Positions 49,566 through 62,578 of a DNA stretch of 64,000 nt are shown one piece after another (the stretch's first letter is position 1; every line of letters starts with the position of its first letter). A program made the translations under genes and the position numbers. The stretch is from contig JAPYMA010000597.1 of assembly GCA_035041965.1 (NCBI GenBank), forward strand, positions 186,001 through 250,000, written 5' to 3'. The stretch is from Anisakis pegreffii. Its lineage: Eukaryota > Nematoda > Chromadorea > Rhabditida > Anisakidae. The notes beneath the pieces were generated by a model. The model was not told the DNA's origin, searched no databases, and saw only the letters and a list, made by a program, of their open reading frames with translations.

Positions 49566-52333
49566 CAGCACTCACGTAATTTCCATTTCATCCAAATAAC
49601 TTGTGAGATTTCTGATCCAAAACAATGAAGATATCTCATGGCCGGTTAATATAATGCGCGTATTTTGGATACTTCACTTAATTATCACTCTATCTCAAAG
49701 AAAAAATCGCTCGTATAAAACGAGAACTGAAACGTGAAAACAATCTGCTTTTGCATGAATGTTGGGCTTTCGCAAGAAATGTACTGCAAAATATGCCAGT
49801 CTGTCTGGAAAAGGAGAAATACGTCAATCCATTCATTCTTTTATTCATTCATTCATCCGACGTCAACCGACAGAAAAAAATTTAGCGTTCAATTTTTTTG
49901 TGCGACTCGAGTGCACATACTATACCCTGAACAAACAAGCACAAACGAGCAAATACGTGTGCATTGTCATTACCAAATGAACCAAAAGGACATCGTCCTA
50001 AAGCCTTCATTCACATCACAATGTCCTATCGAAGAACAAATTCAAACAAGTTGGACTTAAAATGCACCAACAGAGTACTGAATTGATCAAGTCAACAACC
50101 CGGAATGTACCATAAAGTCTTCAAGCCCTCAGATTGCACCGAGTACCCGAAAACTCAGGACATCAGTCCGCAATAGACCGCAAAATGAACGAAACAGAGT
50201 ACGACTGTACCCCGAAATGATCTCACCTAAGGACTACTGCGCACTAAAAAAGCACTCATCATCATTATTATCTAAATCCAAATTGACATAGGCAAAGACA
50301 GCGTCTAAATCAACACATAATAAGCAAATCTAATGGCATTGAAGCCAGATAAATATGTCTTATTGTTAGCAACCCAGCAATGGATAATTGAAGTCCAAAA
50401 TGAGCCCGATAAAGATCATCTCTTCGAGCTAGACCGCGTAGCTTTCCGATAATAAATCAAGGTTCATCAATAAGTACCGCTCAAAAATAAGCCACCATTA
50501 GAAATTTCAACCGAAAAACACGTCTAGTTAATATTTTCTTTTCATAAATTCAGTTCATTCGCACTAGTGTTCGATGCTTTATTTGCACTAACGATAAGCT
50601 TATTTTTCGTTGAATAAAAATCCATCATTACACTCACTGTTCACTGCGTCATTTTTTGGTAAGATGTAAACACGAACTTAATTTATCGTAGATATTAAAT
50701 CCTTCAGATAGTGCACGCATTATTTGTTTTCTGATGCGTATTCAAGAAATTTAAAATGTGTTTTGGAGATATTCGATAATGGCAATACATTCCAAATTCT
50801 CGAAATTTGTTGATTATCTGCGGCAACACTGAAATCCTGTTTTGATGCTAAAGGCAGTTGGCGTACGAAAACTTACAACAACCTGAGTTGTGAACTGAAG
50901 TGATGCGAAAGATTTCAACAAATTTCTTCCAGTATCCAAACCATCAGAGATGAAAAAAAAATTCAATTGCTCATTAGATCCCCGTCCCCGCCTCCTCAAA
51001 AACAATATTGGAAAAACAGTAGAATTGAATGTTGTCAGTCATCCTAAGTCCTTCTAAGTTCAAAAAAATGCTGTCGGTCCCGTGTTCTTCTAAGTTGAGT
51101 GCCGCCGGTTCAAAAATTTAACGATGTCAAAGTGATCGAGTTGAAGATAACGGTTTCTTTTGCATTTAATGTTGGTATATTATCATTCAATGGGAATACC
51201 AACAAGATGGTGATAGCGGCAAGCGCTTTTCAAATGAAATATTGCTTGTGTCAGTTTTTGATGAAAACGATAATCGGATAAGATCTCTTAAGATGGAGCT
51301 CACTGAATTTGCTCTTTGAATATGATGAATGTCATGAGGAATTCAAGAGGTGTTCTTCTGATAATGTTCAATATATGCGAACTCTGTTCATCTGGCGAAA
51401 TGTTTTTCGACGGGTTAAAGGCCCATAACACCGCAAAATCGTTGTCCAATGATAAAATTTACGAGCAGAGACGCATGAGATAAGGATTTAAACGTCATTT
51501 AGAGTTGACAGGTGATTTGTCAGTTCGTTAAAATATTTCAAAGCATTTGATAAGAAAAGAAATTCACTAATTCAGTCGAGTTTATGGCTTCGATGTACTC
51601 GCACCAATAAATTACACCTGTAGGTGGTTTGGTGTTCCCTGGTCAAGCTTTTTGAGTTTTCTGTTCAGTATCATGCATCAGATACATTCATCAAGTGCAA
51701 TATTTAGTAATAAATCAACTGAATGAGTCGATCTCATTGCTGCTTGCGGATTTTCGAAATAAGTTTGCTATTGCATGCAAAGAAAACAATAATTTAGCTT
51801 TTGTATTTGTTACTTTATGACCCCGTCGTACAAGAATGCATAATGACAGCAATAATATCAGTGCTAATTAGTTTCACTTCGTCAAATTTGATTGAAAAAT
51901 CACAAACACGATCATAATGTAATCAAAATCAAAAGATTCTCATTCTGAATCAGTTATTTTTTGAAAATTCTAATTTTTTCCGTTGAAAATTTTGAAAAAA
52001 ATTGAATTTTGAAAATTCTAATTTTGAAAAATATGTTGTTTTTTGAAAGATCATGATCACATGATCAAACAAAAATTTGAAAATTCTCAACTATTCAGTT
52101 CATTTTCACTGTCTAACAACCAATGCCCGAAATGATCGCTCAGTGATAATGTGTACAATAGGAGAACACGTCTTAGATTCTGAAAGAATCTGAAGTAGCG
52201 CTTTCGATGAAGCCTGCAATGCTGTCATTCCTCTCACAATTTCATCACTCCATGGTGTGTGTCAAATCTTTGCTTAGTAAAGTGCTAAAATTTCGATCGG
52301 TACTACAATCGAAGCAAACTTCACAAATTTTAC
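49566..52333. other. intron sequence, partly with A over T skew
   Basis: About 49980-50520 has clearly more A than T and many CCGA/ACCG words on the plus strand, unlike the neighbouring DNA, but no long frame. Weak minus-strand coding-like fragments occur near 50870-50970 and 51120-51290; I cannot place them in alsin. Confidence 0.35.
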
Positions 52334-52571
52334 TGCACAGAGAATCGTCAGCATACCCAAAGCGTATGTCATGAAACTGTCCGAAGATAAGACGACAAAG
52401 TCAACAAACGTTGTACAATACTTCTGATAGTGTTTGCAAGTAATCCAATTGTGCGACCGTTCATTCACATCGTACGGCACACTTCTTCAAACGTAACCGT
52501 TACACCATCAGCATTACGTACGTCACAAATATTCAGCGAATTAAAAAATTTCTCGAAATGAATCATACTTA
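52334..52571 (-). CDS. ALS2: alsin DH-domain exon(s), frame interrupted
   Basis: From acceptor TTTGCTCAG the minus strand reads SMIHFEKFFNSLN, then VTVTFEEVCRTM and a stop. In another frame it reads WITCKHYQKYCTTFVDFVVL, then SDSFMTYALG. The second part matches human [20 protein letters not shown] of the DH domain, and the first part fits the helix before it (human SSFLHGVKEARSLV). Joining them needs a two-base (mod 3) loss between about 52450 and 52475. It may be an assembly or sequencing indel, a mini-intron or a real lesion. The donor may be TGCA|GTAAAA. Confidence 0.6.
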
Positions 52572-52635
52572 CTGAGCAAATAATGAACTTTCATAATTCA
52601 TAGTCTTCATCATTTTTGTGTTATTTTTGACTTAC

Positions 52636-52728
52636 GATTAGACGATTGATTTGCTGGACGAGACGAAACTGCTATTGGAATGGGTGGAAGGCTCCCTTGT
52701 AAATTCGAATGAAAATCATTTTGGTGTC
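52636..52728 (-). CDS. ALS2: possible alsin exon before the DH helices
   Basis: Ends at a full-consensus donor AATC|GTAAGT. Two readings compete. With acceptor CCGTCAG (exon from 52728) it gives SLPPIPIAVSSRPANQSSN, with a phase that fits the next exon. With acceptor CCAATAG (exon from 52671) it gives QFRLVQQINRLI, resembling human VQLLQEVASRFSKL but with a phase that does not fit. The sequence is likely exonic; the correct frame is not settled. Confidence 0.4.
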
Positions 52729-54108
52729 CTGACGGAAATGACAACAGTTGTCATTGATTGCATATCCTCCTATGACGTCTTATGGACAAGAACCATCCGT
52801 AAATTCACTAAATGCTAAATTTTCTTCACAAAACTTCATGCACACAACGATGACCTATTCGTGATTTAAGCATTGCTTTTAAAAACCCTCAACTCCAAGA
52901 GAGAAATACTCACAAATATTTCATAATCTTCTATAAGATGCGCCAAGAAATGCTATGTGCCACAAAAACTTATAAATTTACGAAAGAATTTCTCTAAAAT
53001 CTCTCGGACTCAAAACCTGCCGAAATCAGCAGATGACAGTTATTCCAAGTGACACTTACTTGTTTGTTTATCATTACTCGAAGCAAGCCGAATCCATGAT
53101 GTAAAAAAGAATTTTCTCTGCTTCAATTACACTCGAAATGCCACTCGATCAAAAAACTCTTCTTGAAACAATCCAAATGATTGATTCGCGCTTGTTGCAT
53201 AAACAATTCAGTATAAGAACGCTACCATCCATGATTGATGGCAATCGTTTTGCAGAGTTCAACTACAGCTCAGTCGATCATCGTCAACAACACAGACGCA
53301 ATGAAACTGTTGAAATATGTCAAGAATTCGACGCGAACAAACGATGACCTGTTATACAAAGTTCATGCAAAACAATATTCACATTCCTGTATTACTTCCC
53401 AAAGTACGGAGTTCATTGCATTTTTCATATTCTGGTTTTTTGTTTCTTATTGTTAGATGGCGCAGAAATTTTTGCCGAGTATAATATATTTTTTCATAAA
53501 TTGGCTTTCGAGTAGATTGGTTGCGCTGAAAGGAATAGATCTGTGTGAAGAAAGCTGCTGCTTCAGGCACACTGGAAAGAATGCTGGAATAGTCAGTTTC
53601 GAAATCATAAGTAACTACGAAACTACGAAAACTACGAAACCATTAATAACGGTTTGTTGCAAATTGAATCGCTGAGAAATAAATCAATCGGTTGATTCGC
53701 ACACAACTTCTTCAACCACTCAGCTCGAAACACCTTCAAAAATCAGCACCACTCAAGTGGCTGTTCACTGAGTATCTCTAATTGAATTCAATTAATTTGA
53801 TAAGAACTCACCATCTGTCATATCATGATCATCAGCATCGCAAACGCTATCAATATCACATGCTTTTGATGTGGTTAATCAAGTAATGCCACTACGAAAA
53901 CTACGAAACTACGAAAACTACAAAAATTTTGAGAAAAAATTTCAAAATCAGGAAGCTATTAGCATTTGGTGAGAAGTTTTTCGTTTATTCAGACTGTTTG
54001 CAGAACAATCGACTGGCATGACATCAGTCAGTTTCGCTCAAATATCAGAATTTTATTGCGGGCAAATGGACTGCTCCGGGATGTCCTTAAAAATGCCAAA
54101 ACATTCAC
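52729..54108. other. intron sequence with ACTACGAAA units
   Basis: Two clusters of ACTACGAAA-type units at 53613-53640 and 53891-53925. No convincing exon. Confidence 0.4.
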
Positions 54109-54177
54109 TCATCAAATGTAATGACCTGTCTCGTTTCATATGAGCCACAGAATAACTTCAAATTATCCTCATTCCAT
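54109..54177 (-). CDS. ALS2: possible alsin RCC1-like exon
   Basis: 69 bases reading WNEDNLKLFCGSYETRQVIT, then FD. The LFCGSYETRQVI pattern resembles an RCC1 blade (human LEAGGYHSLALT or [12 protein letters not shown]). The acceptor GTGAAG is poor; the donor GATGA|GTGAAT is moderate. The order along the gene is right for the RCC1-like domain. Confidence 0.35.
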
Positions 54178-55616
54178 CTTCACAACACCATTTTCGCACT
54201 AATAAAAAGGTGATGAAATTCAAAGAGCCTTCAAATTTCGAATTTTTGGAATTTTATTTGTTGCTTGCAATAACAAATTTTTAGTATTCGTGGGCTAGTC
54301 CTTGCCAATTTTTCTAGAAAACGTTTTGATTATGTTTTGGGTGTGTGCTTTGAATGTGCATGAATCGAGAAACAAATAATCTATTATACCAAAGAAAGTA
54401 ACTGGAAAGAATGCTGGAAAAGTGGGACTTTTGTGCAGTTATTCGTTCGCAGAATTGCTCACATAAATCGTTTATGGACATAATTTCGTCGATGTAATTT
54501 ATGTCATTATTATTATCACTGAATGCGAAGTGCACACAGCATATGTGAATGATACAGCGTGATACTTACAAGAAATTAAACAGAACACGATTGGAATGCG
54601 AAAAAATTCCTCTTCATCAAAACAGTTCAATCGTTTATTTTATTGATGTGAATCAAACGTTGTTTAACGACCTTTTATCTTCGACCGTTCAAATACCTTT
54701 CGTTTTTGCCGTTCAACTCAACTCCAAACAAGATGCTATCGATGTTGTCGTTGAAGCATTATTTTAAAATGACGATTATGAAATAATTAGTCAGAGTTCG
54801 TTAATTTTTACGCTGGAATGCACTCACTATAGCAATGTATAGTATCATGTATCTCGCACCTAGCGATAACAATACAAACAAATGAGTTACAACTCAATAA
54901 TTCGAAAATGTATCTCCTTTCAGAAAATCATTTTCTTTGATCTGTTGGAAGATAACAGGGTATTTTCAAAAAACCAAAAAAAAATTTTTTTCAAAGTGTT
55001 CTGGTTTCGACGATGAGGTGCGATAAGCCTAAGCCTCATCGACGAATCCATTTAATCGATCAGTGACACTGACCTTGCATTTCTTCAGAATTATTTACGA
55101 CCGTCTGCACAAAACAAAACAAAAAACAAGGAGAGAAATATTATCAAATGTCCTACATAAATTTGCGTTTTCCAATTGCTCATAGAGAATTTTCTGACCT
55201 CAAAGTGAAAAAGTTTTGACCTTTAAACTACTCTGACCTTTGAATGTGTTCATGTAAAATGCGTTGCGATCGTGCTTGATTTATGCAGCATCATTTCAGA
55301 ATTCACATTTGGATTGTTCGACAGTGTGCAAACTTATCATTATTCTGGTGTTTCGCACAAAATTTATTTGTCTATACGAATTGGAATATCTCTCTTTTGC
55401 ATTATCTTCAAATTAAAGCAATTTGCACACTTCAGCAAACGCAATCTAATATTTTTAAACGAAGAAATAAAGTATTCCTTACGCTTAGTTAGTAAATTAT
55501 TTTTCACTGTTTTTCTTGAACAATTCCCGTAAATCTTTCAATTCGAAAGTTTTCATCACATTTTGCCACACCCTTCGAACACTACCAAAAGTTCACGTCT
55601 GCATCACATGTCTTAC
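54178..55616. other. intron sequence
   Basis: AT-rich; nothing recognised. Confidence 0.35.
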
Positions 55617-55705
55617 CGGCAAACTGGATCAAAACCAACGCAGACCAGTTACACCGAGCGGAAATTTCGAACAAAAACATCGCAACAAAAAATAACTTGT
55701 TCAAA
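55617..55705 (-). CDS. ALS2: alsin RCC1-like exon
   Basis: 89 bases, acceptor CAGTTTTCAG, donor TTGCCG|GTAAGA. Codes for LNKLFFVAMFLFEISARCNW, then SALVLIQFA. It matches human [20 protein letters not shown]: both have a Val/Ile-x-(A/S)-C-type core followed by SALV/SLALV. It belongs to the N-terminal RCC1-like propeller. The preceding exons were not firmly found; a weak piece resembling human GCQLGLITTAF lies near 55835-55890. Confidence 0.55.
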
Positions 55706-58700
55706 CTGAAAACTGAAAAAATGAGTGGTCAAAAAAGATTCGTGTAGACAAACAACGCTTCCAGCAAATCATTTGTGATCACCTGATCAATTCATCAATC
55801 AGTGACATCACAAAATCGTGTCGTCATCGATTTTGTGCCGTCAGCCCCATCATAAGACAGCTCCGAGTGTCATACGCCTCAGTTAAAAAGTTAAAAGTGT
55901 TACGTAAAGTTGAACGAAGTTTCAAGTAAGAGAACTTTTTCACCATCATCAGAATATTCACTTATGATGATCAATCAATCGCTGCTTAAAACTTCAAAAT
56001 TTTCACTTTCAACCGTTCAACTTTCAATTGCATTTTGATGCCTTATTCACTGCAATCTAGCACAGTTACTAATCACTTCGCTGGCATGATTCATTGTCAG
56101 TTCAATCGTGGAATTGATATTCAGTTACATCACTATCGAAGTTCCATCAAGATACGAGTCATTCAACCCATAAGCCCATAAACACTTCGACTCCCATGAA
56201 ACTATCAACAAAAGGCAGTCTCATCTGATCGTAATTAAAAGAAAAAACGAGTTCGTCAAATATGACATCGATGATAAAAGTCAACGTTAGTAACAGTGCG
56301 TTCTGAGATTCAGTGATAGTGACTAATAATAGTTCAATATCATTAAGTTGTTTATGTGCTCTCAACAATTCGCCAGATTTCTGATGAACAAAATTAAATG
56401 GAACTAAAATTAGAAGTCAAGAGGTCAACAGAAGTCAACACAGCCATACTGCACAGTAACCATTTATCGAAGGTGACGCAAACATTTTAAAAACAAAATT
56501 TCCAGTCATAAATACCATGTCATAATATTTGAGCTGAATCAACATTCTCTATATTAGACAAAGTCATTTGATGTTTATACTATAGAATCTTGTCACATAG
56601 TATCAAGATTCCGACACATTCGCTAGTGCCATAAGACTTATTGTTAGTAAATCATGAAGGGATTTCGGAATTTTTTGTTCTGTTTACGAGAAAAATTAAT
56701 CTTGCCGTTTTTATGTGCTCTGAGCGATGATATGGTAAGGGTAATTTAAAAAAAGGCATAGTCCAAAACTTTCAACTGGTTCACGATGAACAGACAACTA
56801 TTTACAATCGGTAGCAACAGTGGAGACGGCCATTCCATTTGTTCACTAATGGGAATATACCACTTAGTTCAAAGTGGGAAAATGATACAGAAATAAAAAC
56901 GAATTCATTTTCAGTCAAACTCATTTCCACTGCTCGCAATCGAAACGCTGCACTCTCTGAAAATATCATTGAAATTCTTCGAGATTTCCATTACCCACTT
57001 ACATATTTATCTCTCTGAAGTTCTCGCGAAAAAACAACTTTAACGAAGGATATTAATTGACTTGTTACTATTGAATTCCTTTAGTGACGATGAGTAAATT
57101 TTTTTGGTGAACATTTTTCGAATCTTTCAGACATTAAGCCTATAATTACAATAATATACATTATTATATGAACGCATGCAAACGAGTGAATGTTGATTGA
57201 TGTTTTGAGAGAGAAAATGCAGCAAACAGGGAAACGGATGAGAAAAAAGCGAAATATAATCCCGGATTTGTACGACTAAAATTTTTATGAATGAAATGTT
57301 TCTGCAAAAATGAGAGCAATAAAACGCACAAAATTAGGAAGAAAAGCTTGTTTTCGTGCTCCGCCAGGTTCTTCGTATGAAAACTTGTGAGAAAGACGAA
57401 AAAAATTCGTTGTTACGAAATCGTTGACGTAACCATTGCTGTTACGATTTGTGATTCATACTTTAATCGACACTTAATCCATATCATTGTCCGAACTTTG
57501 AATCAGTTCTCATTTGTACCTGTTCAAGCCGTCTAACGATTGTCTGGCCATTTATGTGAAAATCCGGAAACAGAGTTTCGCTGACTTAAATCTATCAATG
57601 CAAACATTCCGAATGGTGTTATTAAACTACAAAAGAGTGAGAGTTTAGAGGCAGGCTGTTCGCAATTCTGTGAATGAAAATGTTCACAATTCTGAATTCA
57701 TCAAAAAATTGCAAAATTCCTCACAAAATTTCAACTGGACAATCGTAGAATGTAACTGACAGCCGCCGAGCCGTTTCAAATGTTTTGCAGATATTACCAC
57801 ACAACAACACTAAATTGTAACAATTTTTTCGTTCTAGCATGATTCTTCTTGAATGAACGCATATTAAACGTACACCAAACAATTTACGTAAACACAATTT
57901 TGCAATCGAATGCAAAAATAATTACTCTGAAGATAAGTTTAGATGGCTTAAATTGTGATTCGAAATTCAAACAGTGCAGTATTGAGCGTGCATATGAAAA
58001 CTATAATATCATCTAATTGTAAGCTGCTTTGTTATCATGCGTATTTCTTGAACGATCAACTGATCAATTCAACTTTCTAATAATAGCAGCGCAATCGAAT
58101 CTCTTTCGTCATGTTTTTTTTTGGTTTCATGACAACCTTCTACTCCATACACAATGTGCTTCATCAATTACCCTAAAGTAAAATGCAACTTTTTCAACGG
58201 AACATTTTCTGCATCTTCTCCAACAACAAACTATCACGACCACAATCCACTCCACCAACTCTTTCACAACACAAACCATTTCCGTACAAAAACACAAAGT
58301 TCATCGTGAACTAATTCGTTAAAATTCCAATTGATTAATTGGATTCAACAACAAAAAAATTGTTCTCAAATTGACAACCATAACTTTTCATCAGCCGTCC
58401 AGTGTGTCAGATGAAAAAAGGAAAGTTCACAAAAATTCCGACGAAATTTTGCAATCTAATTAATCACAATTAATGCTTTTCGACAATATGTAATTGTACA
58501 AGAATGAACTGTGTCATTGAACTGTTAATTTGTTTCGAAAATTCTCGAAATTCATTAATGATCGAATTGACTGATCGATACTCTGCTGGTAGGGAGCTCC
58601 GGAAAACAGTCGTAGAAAACAATTTTCCAGAGAACGCGACTTTGCAGCAACATATTTGACTGATTATTGCAGAAAGTTTTGCTTTTTCGGGAGGTAATCA

Positions 58701-61531
58701 GTTGAAAAATGTTTTCTTGATATAAACCACTATGCGTTCGTTGTTAAAAGAACCTTGCTTGACGAGAACTTTGCTACCAGAGAATTGATAAATGAATACA
58801 AATTACCTAAGAGTTTATTCGGATTACCCACGGGTGGTGGTATGAGCTGCGTTCAGTCTGATTGTGAATATGATTAACAGTGCATATGAAATCGATTCGA
58901 TACTACAGGTAAAAGTAAAAATATTCGATACTGCAGGCAAAAGAAAAAATCGTAAGTAGTCTAAAGTCCGTATGTGTGACCAATCACAACAAATTATGAA
59001 CCATTTCATATTTATGGGCGAGTATCTCAAAGGAAAACAAAACTGAAGGAAAAAATTCTGGCAGAATGCTGCTGAAATTTGCGTTGAACACCAAGAGAAA
59101 CAAGAATTCCACAAGTGCATAAATCTCAAGTAAATATTTGAGACGCACTTAAAATTCCTTACTGATAACAACAACAAATTTGTTGCTCTTCGAAAACAAA
59201 AAACACGAAATCTGCTGAAACGGTAGTCGTCATTACTGGAAAACTCAAAAACTCAAATGATAACTTTCATAACTCGCATAATCCCGATTTTTTTGGTTTG
59301 TCGAAATTCTTCAGTTTCCTCAAACTATCGTCGTTATAATACACCAATGGATTGTCGGTTGATAATCTCATTAAAAATGTAGGAATTGAAATTTTTGCGC
59401 ACTTTTTTAACGCCTAAATCAAGCGATGAGGAGATAATCGCCAGTGAAAGTTATTTGATGTTTGCGGTTTTTGCTCGATTAAAGGTGCAGTTGCAAAGGT
59501 ACTTTTTCGTTGACAAAAATCGATTACGCCTTATGGGCAGACGATTGAAACTATAATATATTGAAACTATAATATAGTCAAGAATTGATTTGTTTTGATC
59601 GCTTTCGCAATTCAGGAATCAAATGTGATGAGTATTGAAGTGGCGGCAGTCATAAGGCCTAATAAGGAATGACATTAGGAACGTCATAAGGGTGGCAGTC
59701 ATAAGGCGCAGAGAAAGTTCTTCAAGAAATTTCAGCTTCAGCAGATTAGGAGATGACTCACTGAAAATTTGCATTGAACAACAACAGCAACATTCCTATG
59801 CCAACATGATCTGCCAAATTAGCGTGACTCATTCGGAAATAAATGAAACAATTTGGTGGAAATTTCGCGAATTTTGATTTTCACAACAAAACAACGACGA
59901 CGATAAAAATTCCCCATTCTCAAATTACCACAAATGAAATGCAATGCAAAAAAATCCGTTTTATTCCTATGGGCATTCTTGAGTGATTCTCTTCTTTTCA
60001 AGTAAACATTCATTAAATGAAGCCAATTTCCAGTGATTTCTCCAATTATCGAATAATTTGTCTTTCTCGATTTTGAACGCAGAAATTCCCGTGTATCATC
60101 TTGCATTCAGATGCAATGTCTGCACACATTCCATTGTGATACTTACTCATCGTGCAAAAATAGCAAAAAAGTTCACAGTGTAGGTAACCAAAACTGCCAC
60201 ACCTAATTTCGAAACAATTTCATTTCTCGCTCATTACCGATTACGTGCACATCAATACAAAACTGTCAAAAGTGGGTGTGTGCACATGACCTCATCAATA
60301 CAGGCAAGCAGAAAAATGCTGATTCTAATGATGTTATTTACGAGAATAATTAACAAGATGAACATAACAATATTATGAAATATTACCACTGAAAGTATCG
60401 CTGAATGCATATTACATTCATGTGACGATTCTGTGCACTCTTGATACGAATAATGAGGGGATGATCCTAGTAATAACAGTAACGATAACATCGCGTGATA
60501 GTATTTTTTTGAGTGAGGAAGTTCATTGGTTAACTCGGGAGAATGAGGTACAGGAATGATATTTAGCTTATCTTCAGTGATATATAACTAATGTTCATAA
60601 CTTACAGTTAGAACGTAATGTTTGTGCTGACCAAATGAATGAGTGAATAATACGACTTAACAATCAAAATTATTGGATGGAATCAAACATCGGAATGATA
60701 TATAATCAAACCAACTAACTTAATCAGCTCTAATCACTAATTTTATCAGTCTTAACCGATCAATCAAATTCATAAAGACGGCAGTTTTTACACTGGACGA
60801 ATTTGAATAAAAACAAGAAGTCAGTCGGCTTTGTGTAAAGTTTTATGAACAGTTAGTTATTACATTGCAGAAATAATAACTCCGCCGCCACAACCCTATC
60901 ACATGATGATGACGCATACTTTAAAAAATGTGTGTAATATCATCGTAAAAAACAAAAACATCCTATGATACCATTCTGTTTTTTCCACATTCCACGCATC
61001 CCTATGTACACATTTGTTTCTGTTTCATTTAGTATCAACCAATTTCTTAATGATTAATTTAAGAAATCGGCCACGAAAAGAAAACATCTCTGAACACATC
61101 ATCACTATCACCATCAGATTATCACCAAAACGCAGTCAGTTTTCGTGTATGAATCAGTCATCGCTTACCTGAGTATATCGTCATTAAAAACAGTACATTT
61201 TGCATAGTGAAATTCTCCCATTTTCGCTATAATTCATCATCAATATGTTTCTATTTCCATTCCTCTAACAACACATGAGCGCGCATTGTGCGTTTTTTTT
61301 TGCTTGAAGTCCGCCCCAAAACACATTCCAATGCAACACTATAAAATGGACATCAAACTATCGAATTTCATCGCATTTTCTCCAGTCATCCAAATAAAAT
61401 TGTGTAACGCAACAACTCTAGAATTCTTCCATTTGAACTTTCGAAATCCATTCCTTCCGTGTATTCTCATCGACTAGTTGCTTTCGTTCGATTCATTTGT
61501 TCAACTATCTCATCAGTAATTCGCCTAAACA
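55706..61531. other. expected N-terminal alsin exons; not resolved
   Basis: The start of the alsin gene should lie here or beyond the window on the minus strand. A minus-strand stretch near 58590-58670 is open in two frames and coding-like, but I cannot match it to alsin. The rest is AT-rich, with low-complexity frames only. Confidence 0.35.
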
Positions 61532-61655
61532 ATGTCCGCCGTAAATCAACTCAACACGATGCTAGCCATTTATTCGTGTTTGCTTACAACAGCCGTAATT
61601 ACGGCATCACCAAGTCTGCCATCATCAGGCCATATTAAAATCTATCCTCCAGCAG
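61532..61655 (+). CDS. possible signal-peptide exon
   Basis: ATG in AAACAATGTCC opens MSAVNQLNTMLAIYSCLLTT, then AVITASPSLPSSGHIKIYPP, up to a donor CAGCAG|GTACGA. A second Met at residue 10 begins a typical signal peptide (hydrophobic core, then Ala/Ser). The following exon was not identified; it does not obviously join the 62147 exon. Family unknown. Confidence 0.32.
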
Positions 61656-62146
61656 GTACGACTCTTTCTTTCGTTATAATCTCTCGTCACATAGAACCTG
61701 TGAATTCATGTACGTACATTCAAACGATCATACCACTGGTGATAGATGACACCACTAGTCGATCTGTTAAAAATATGAATTTAATAGGTCAGTTAAGGCA
61801 TTGATTGAGAGGAACACTTACAATAATCTGAATATATCCTCATTTGTTAATGAGGAGTTTCGTATTTTAATTAAAATCAGTTAATCACAATATCTGTTGA
61901 GTCATCATGAAAGAGTCAATAGTGTAAGTCTTTCTGTGAGTTCAGATGTTCGTCCATTCTTCACTAGCAGTTAGAAATTCAACTGGAATGATTCAGCAGT
62001 GAACATGTCGTGGTCATGCACACTGCACATGACAACAACACAAAACTCAGAAAAAAACGACTGGTTGCATGAATGATGAAAATCAACTCAACTAATTGCA
62101 AAACATAAAATTTCACGATCTGAACGAAACCTGAGTAACAACAATT

Positions 62147-62578
62147 ATGAATAATGTTTCCGTCAAGCCCAATCGTAGTCTAGTCGAAAAACGTTCCTGT
62201 TCCGAAGCAAATTTGCGTATTTCAGAGCCAAACTATCCACCAATCAACCCGTTCCGTAAATCTGCACCCCTACCCGAAAGCGATAAAGCACAATCGTTGC
62301 TGGACGCTTATGCGTTGAAATTCGCCACGAATTCGGCTGCAGAGGAAGCACCTAGCCTGAGGGCAGCACCGTCGGTTCGTGTCAGTTCTGCGATGCATCC
62401 CAGCAACTACAACATACCACCCCCACTAGCACTATCACCACACAATCAACTTCGTATTCCTGCAAATTCGATGCATCATGATGAACTGGTGACTGCCAAT
62501 CAGCCCAAAGATGCACTAGCATTCAAAGCGATCTCCAATCCGACCGCGTTCTTCTTGCAAGGAGCACATCTCGATAAG
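62147..62578 (+). CDS. first coding exon of unknown plus-strand gene
   Basis: 144 codons starting MNNVSVKPNRSLVEKRSCSE, after an in-frame TGA five codons upstream, which supports this start. The product is polar and Pro/Ser/Ala-rich, with blocks such as NYPPINPFRKSAPLPESDKA and NPTAFFLQGAHLDK. GC content and amino-acid mix are clearly coding. It ends at GATAAG|GTTTGA, phase 0. A strong acceptor (GTCTTTCTTTCTAG) ends at 63360. In phase 0 it adds only IITMKNVFIR before a stop, giving a 154-residue form; further exons may lie beyond the window. No family is recognised. Confidence 0.6.

Noticed and set aside
58824..59177. 117-codon minus-strand frame, Cys/Phe-rich
   Set aside because: Looks membrane-like only because of T-rich codons; no acceptor or donor support.
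59819..60106. 95-codon minus-strand frame considered as an alsin RCC1 exon
   Set aside because: No RCC1 signature (no Gly-rich WG or CGxxH-type blade) and composition like chance AT-rich sequence.
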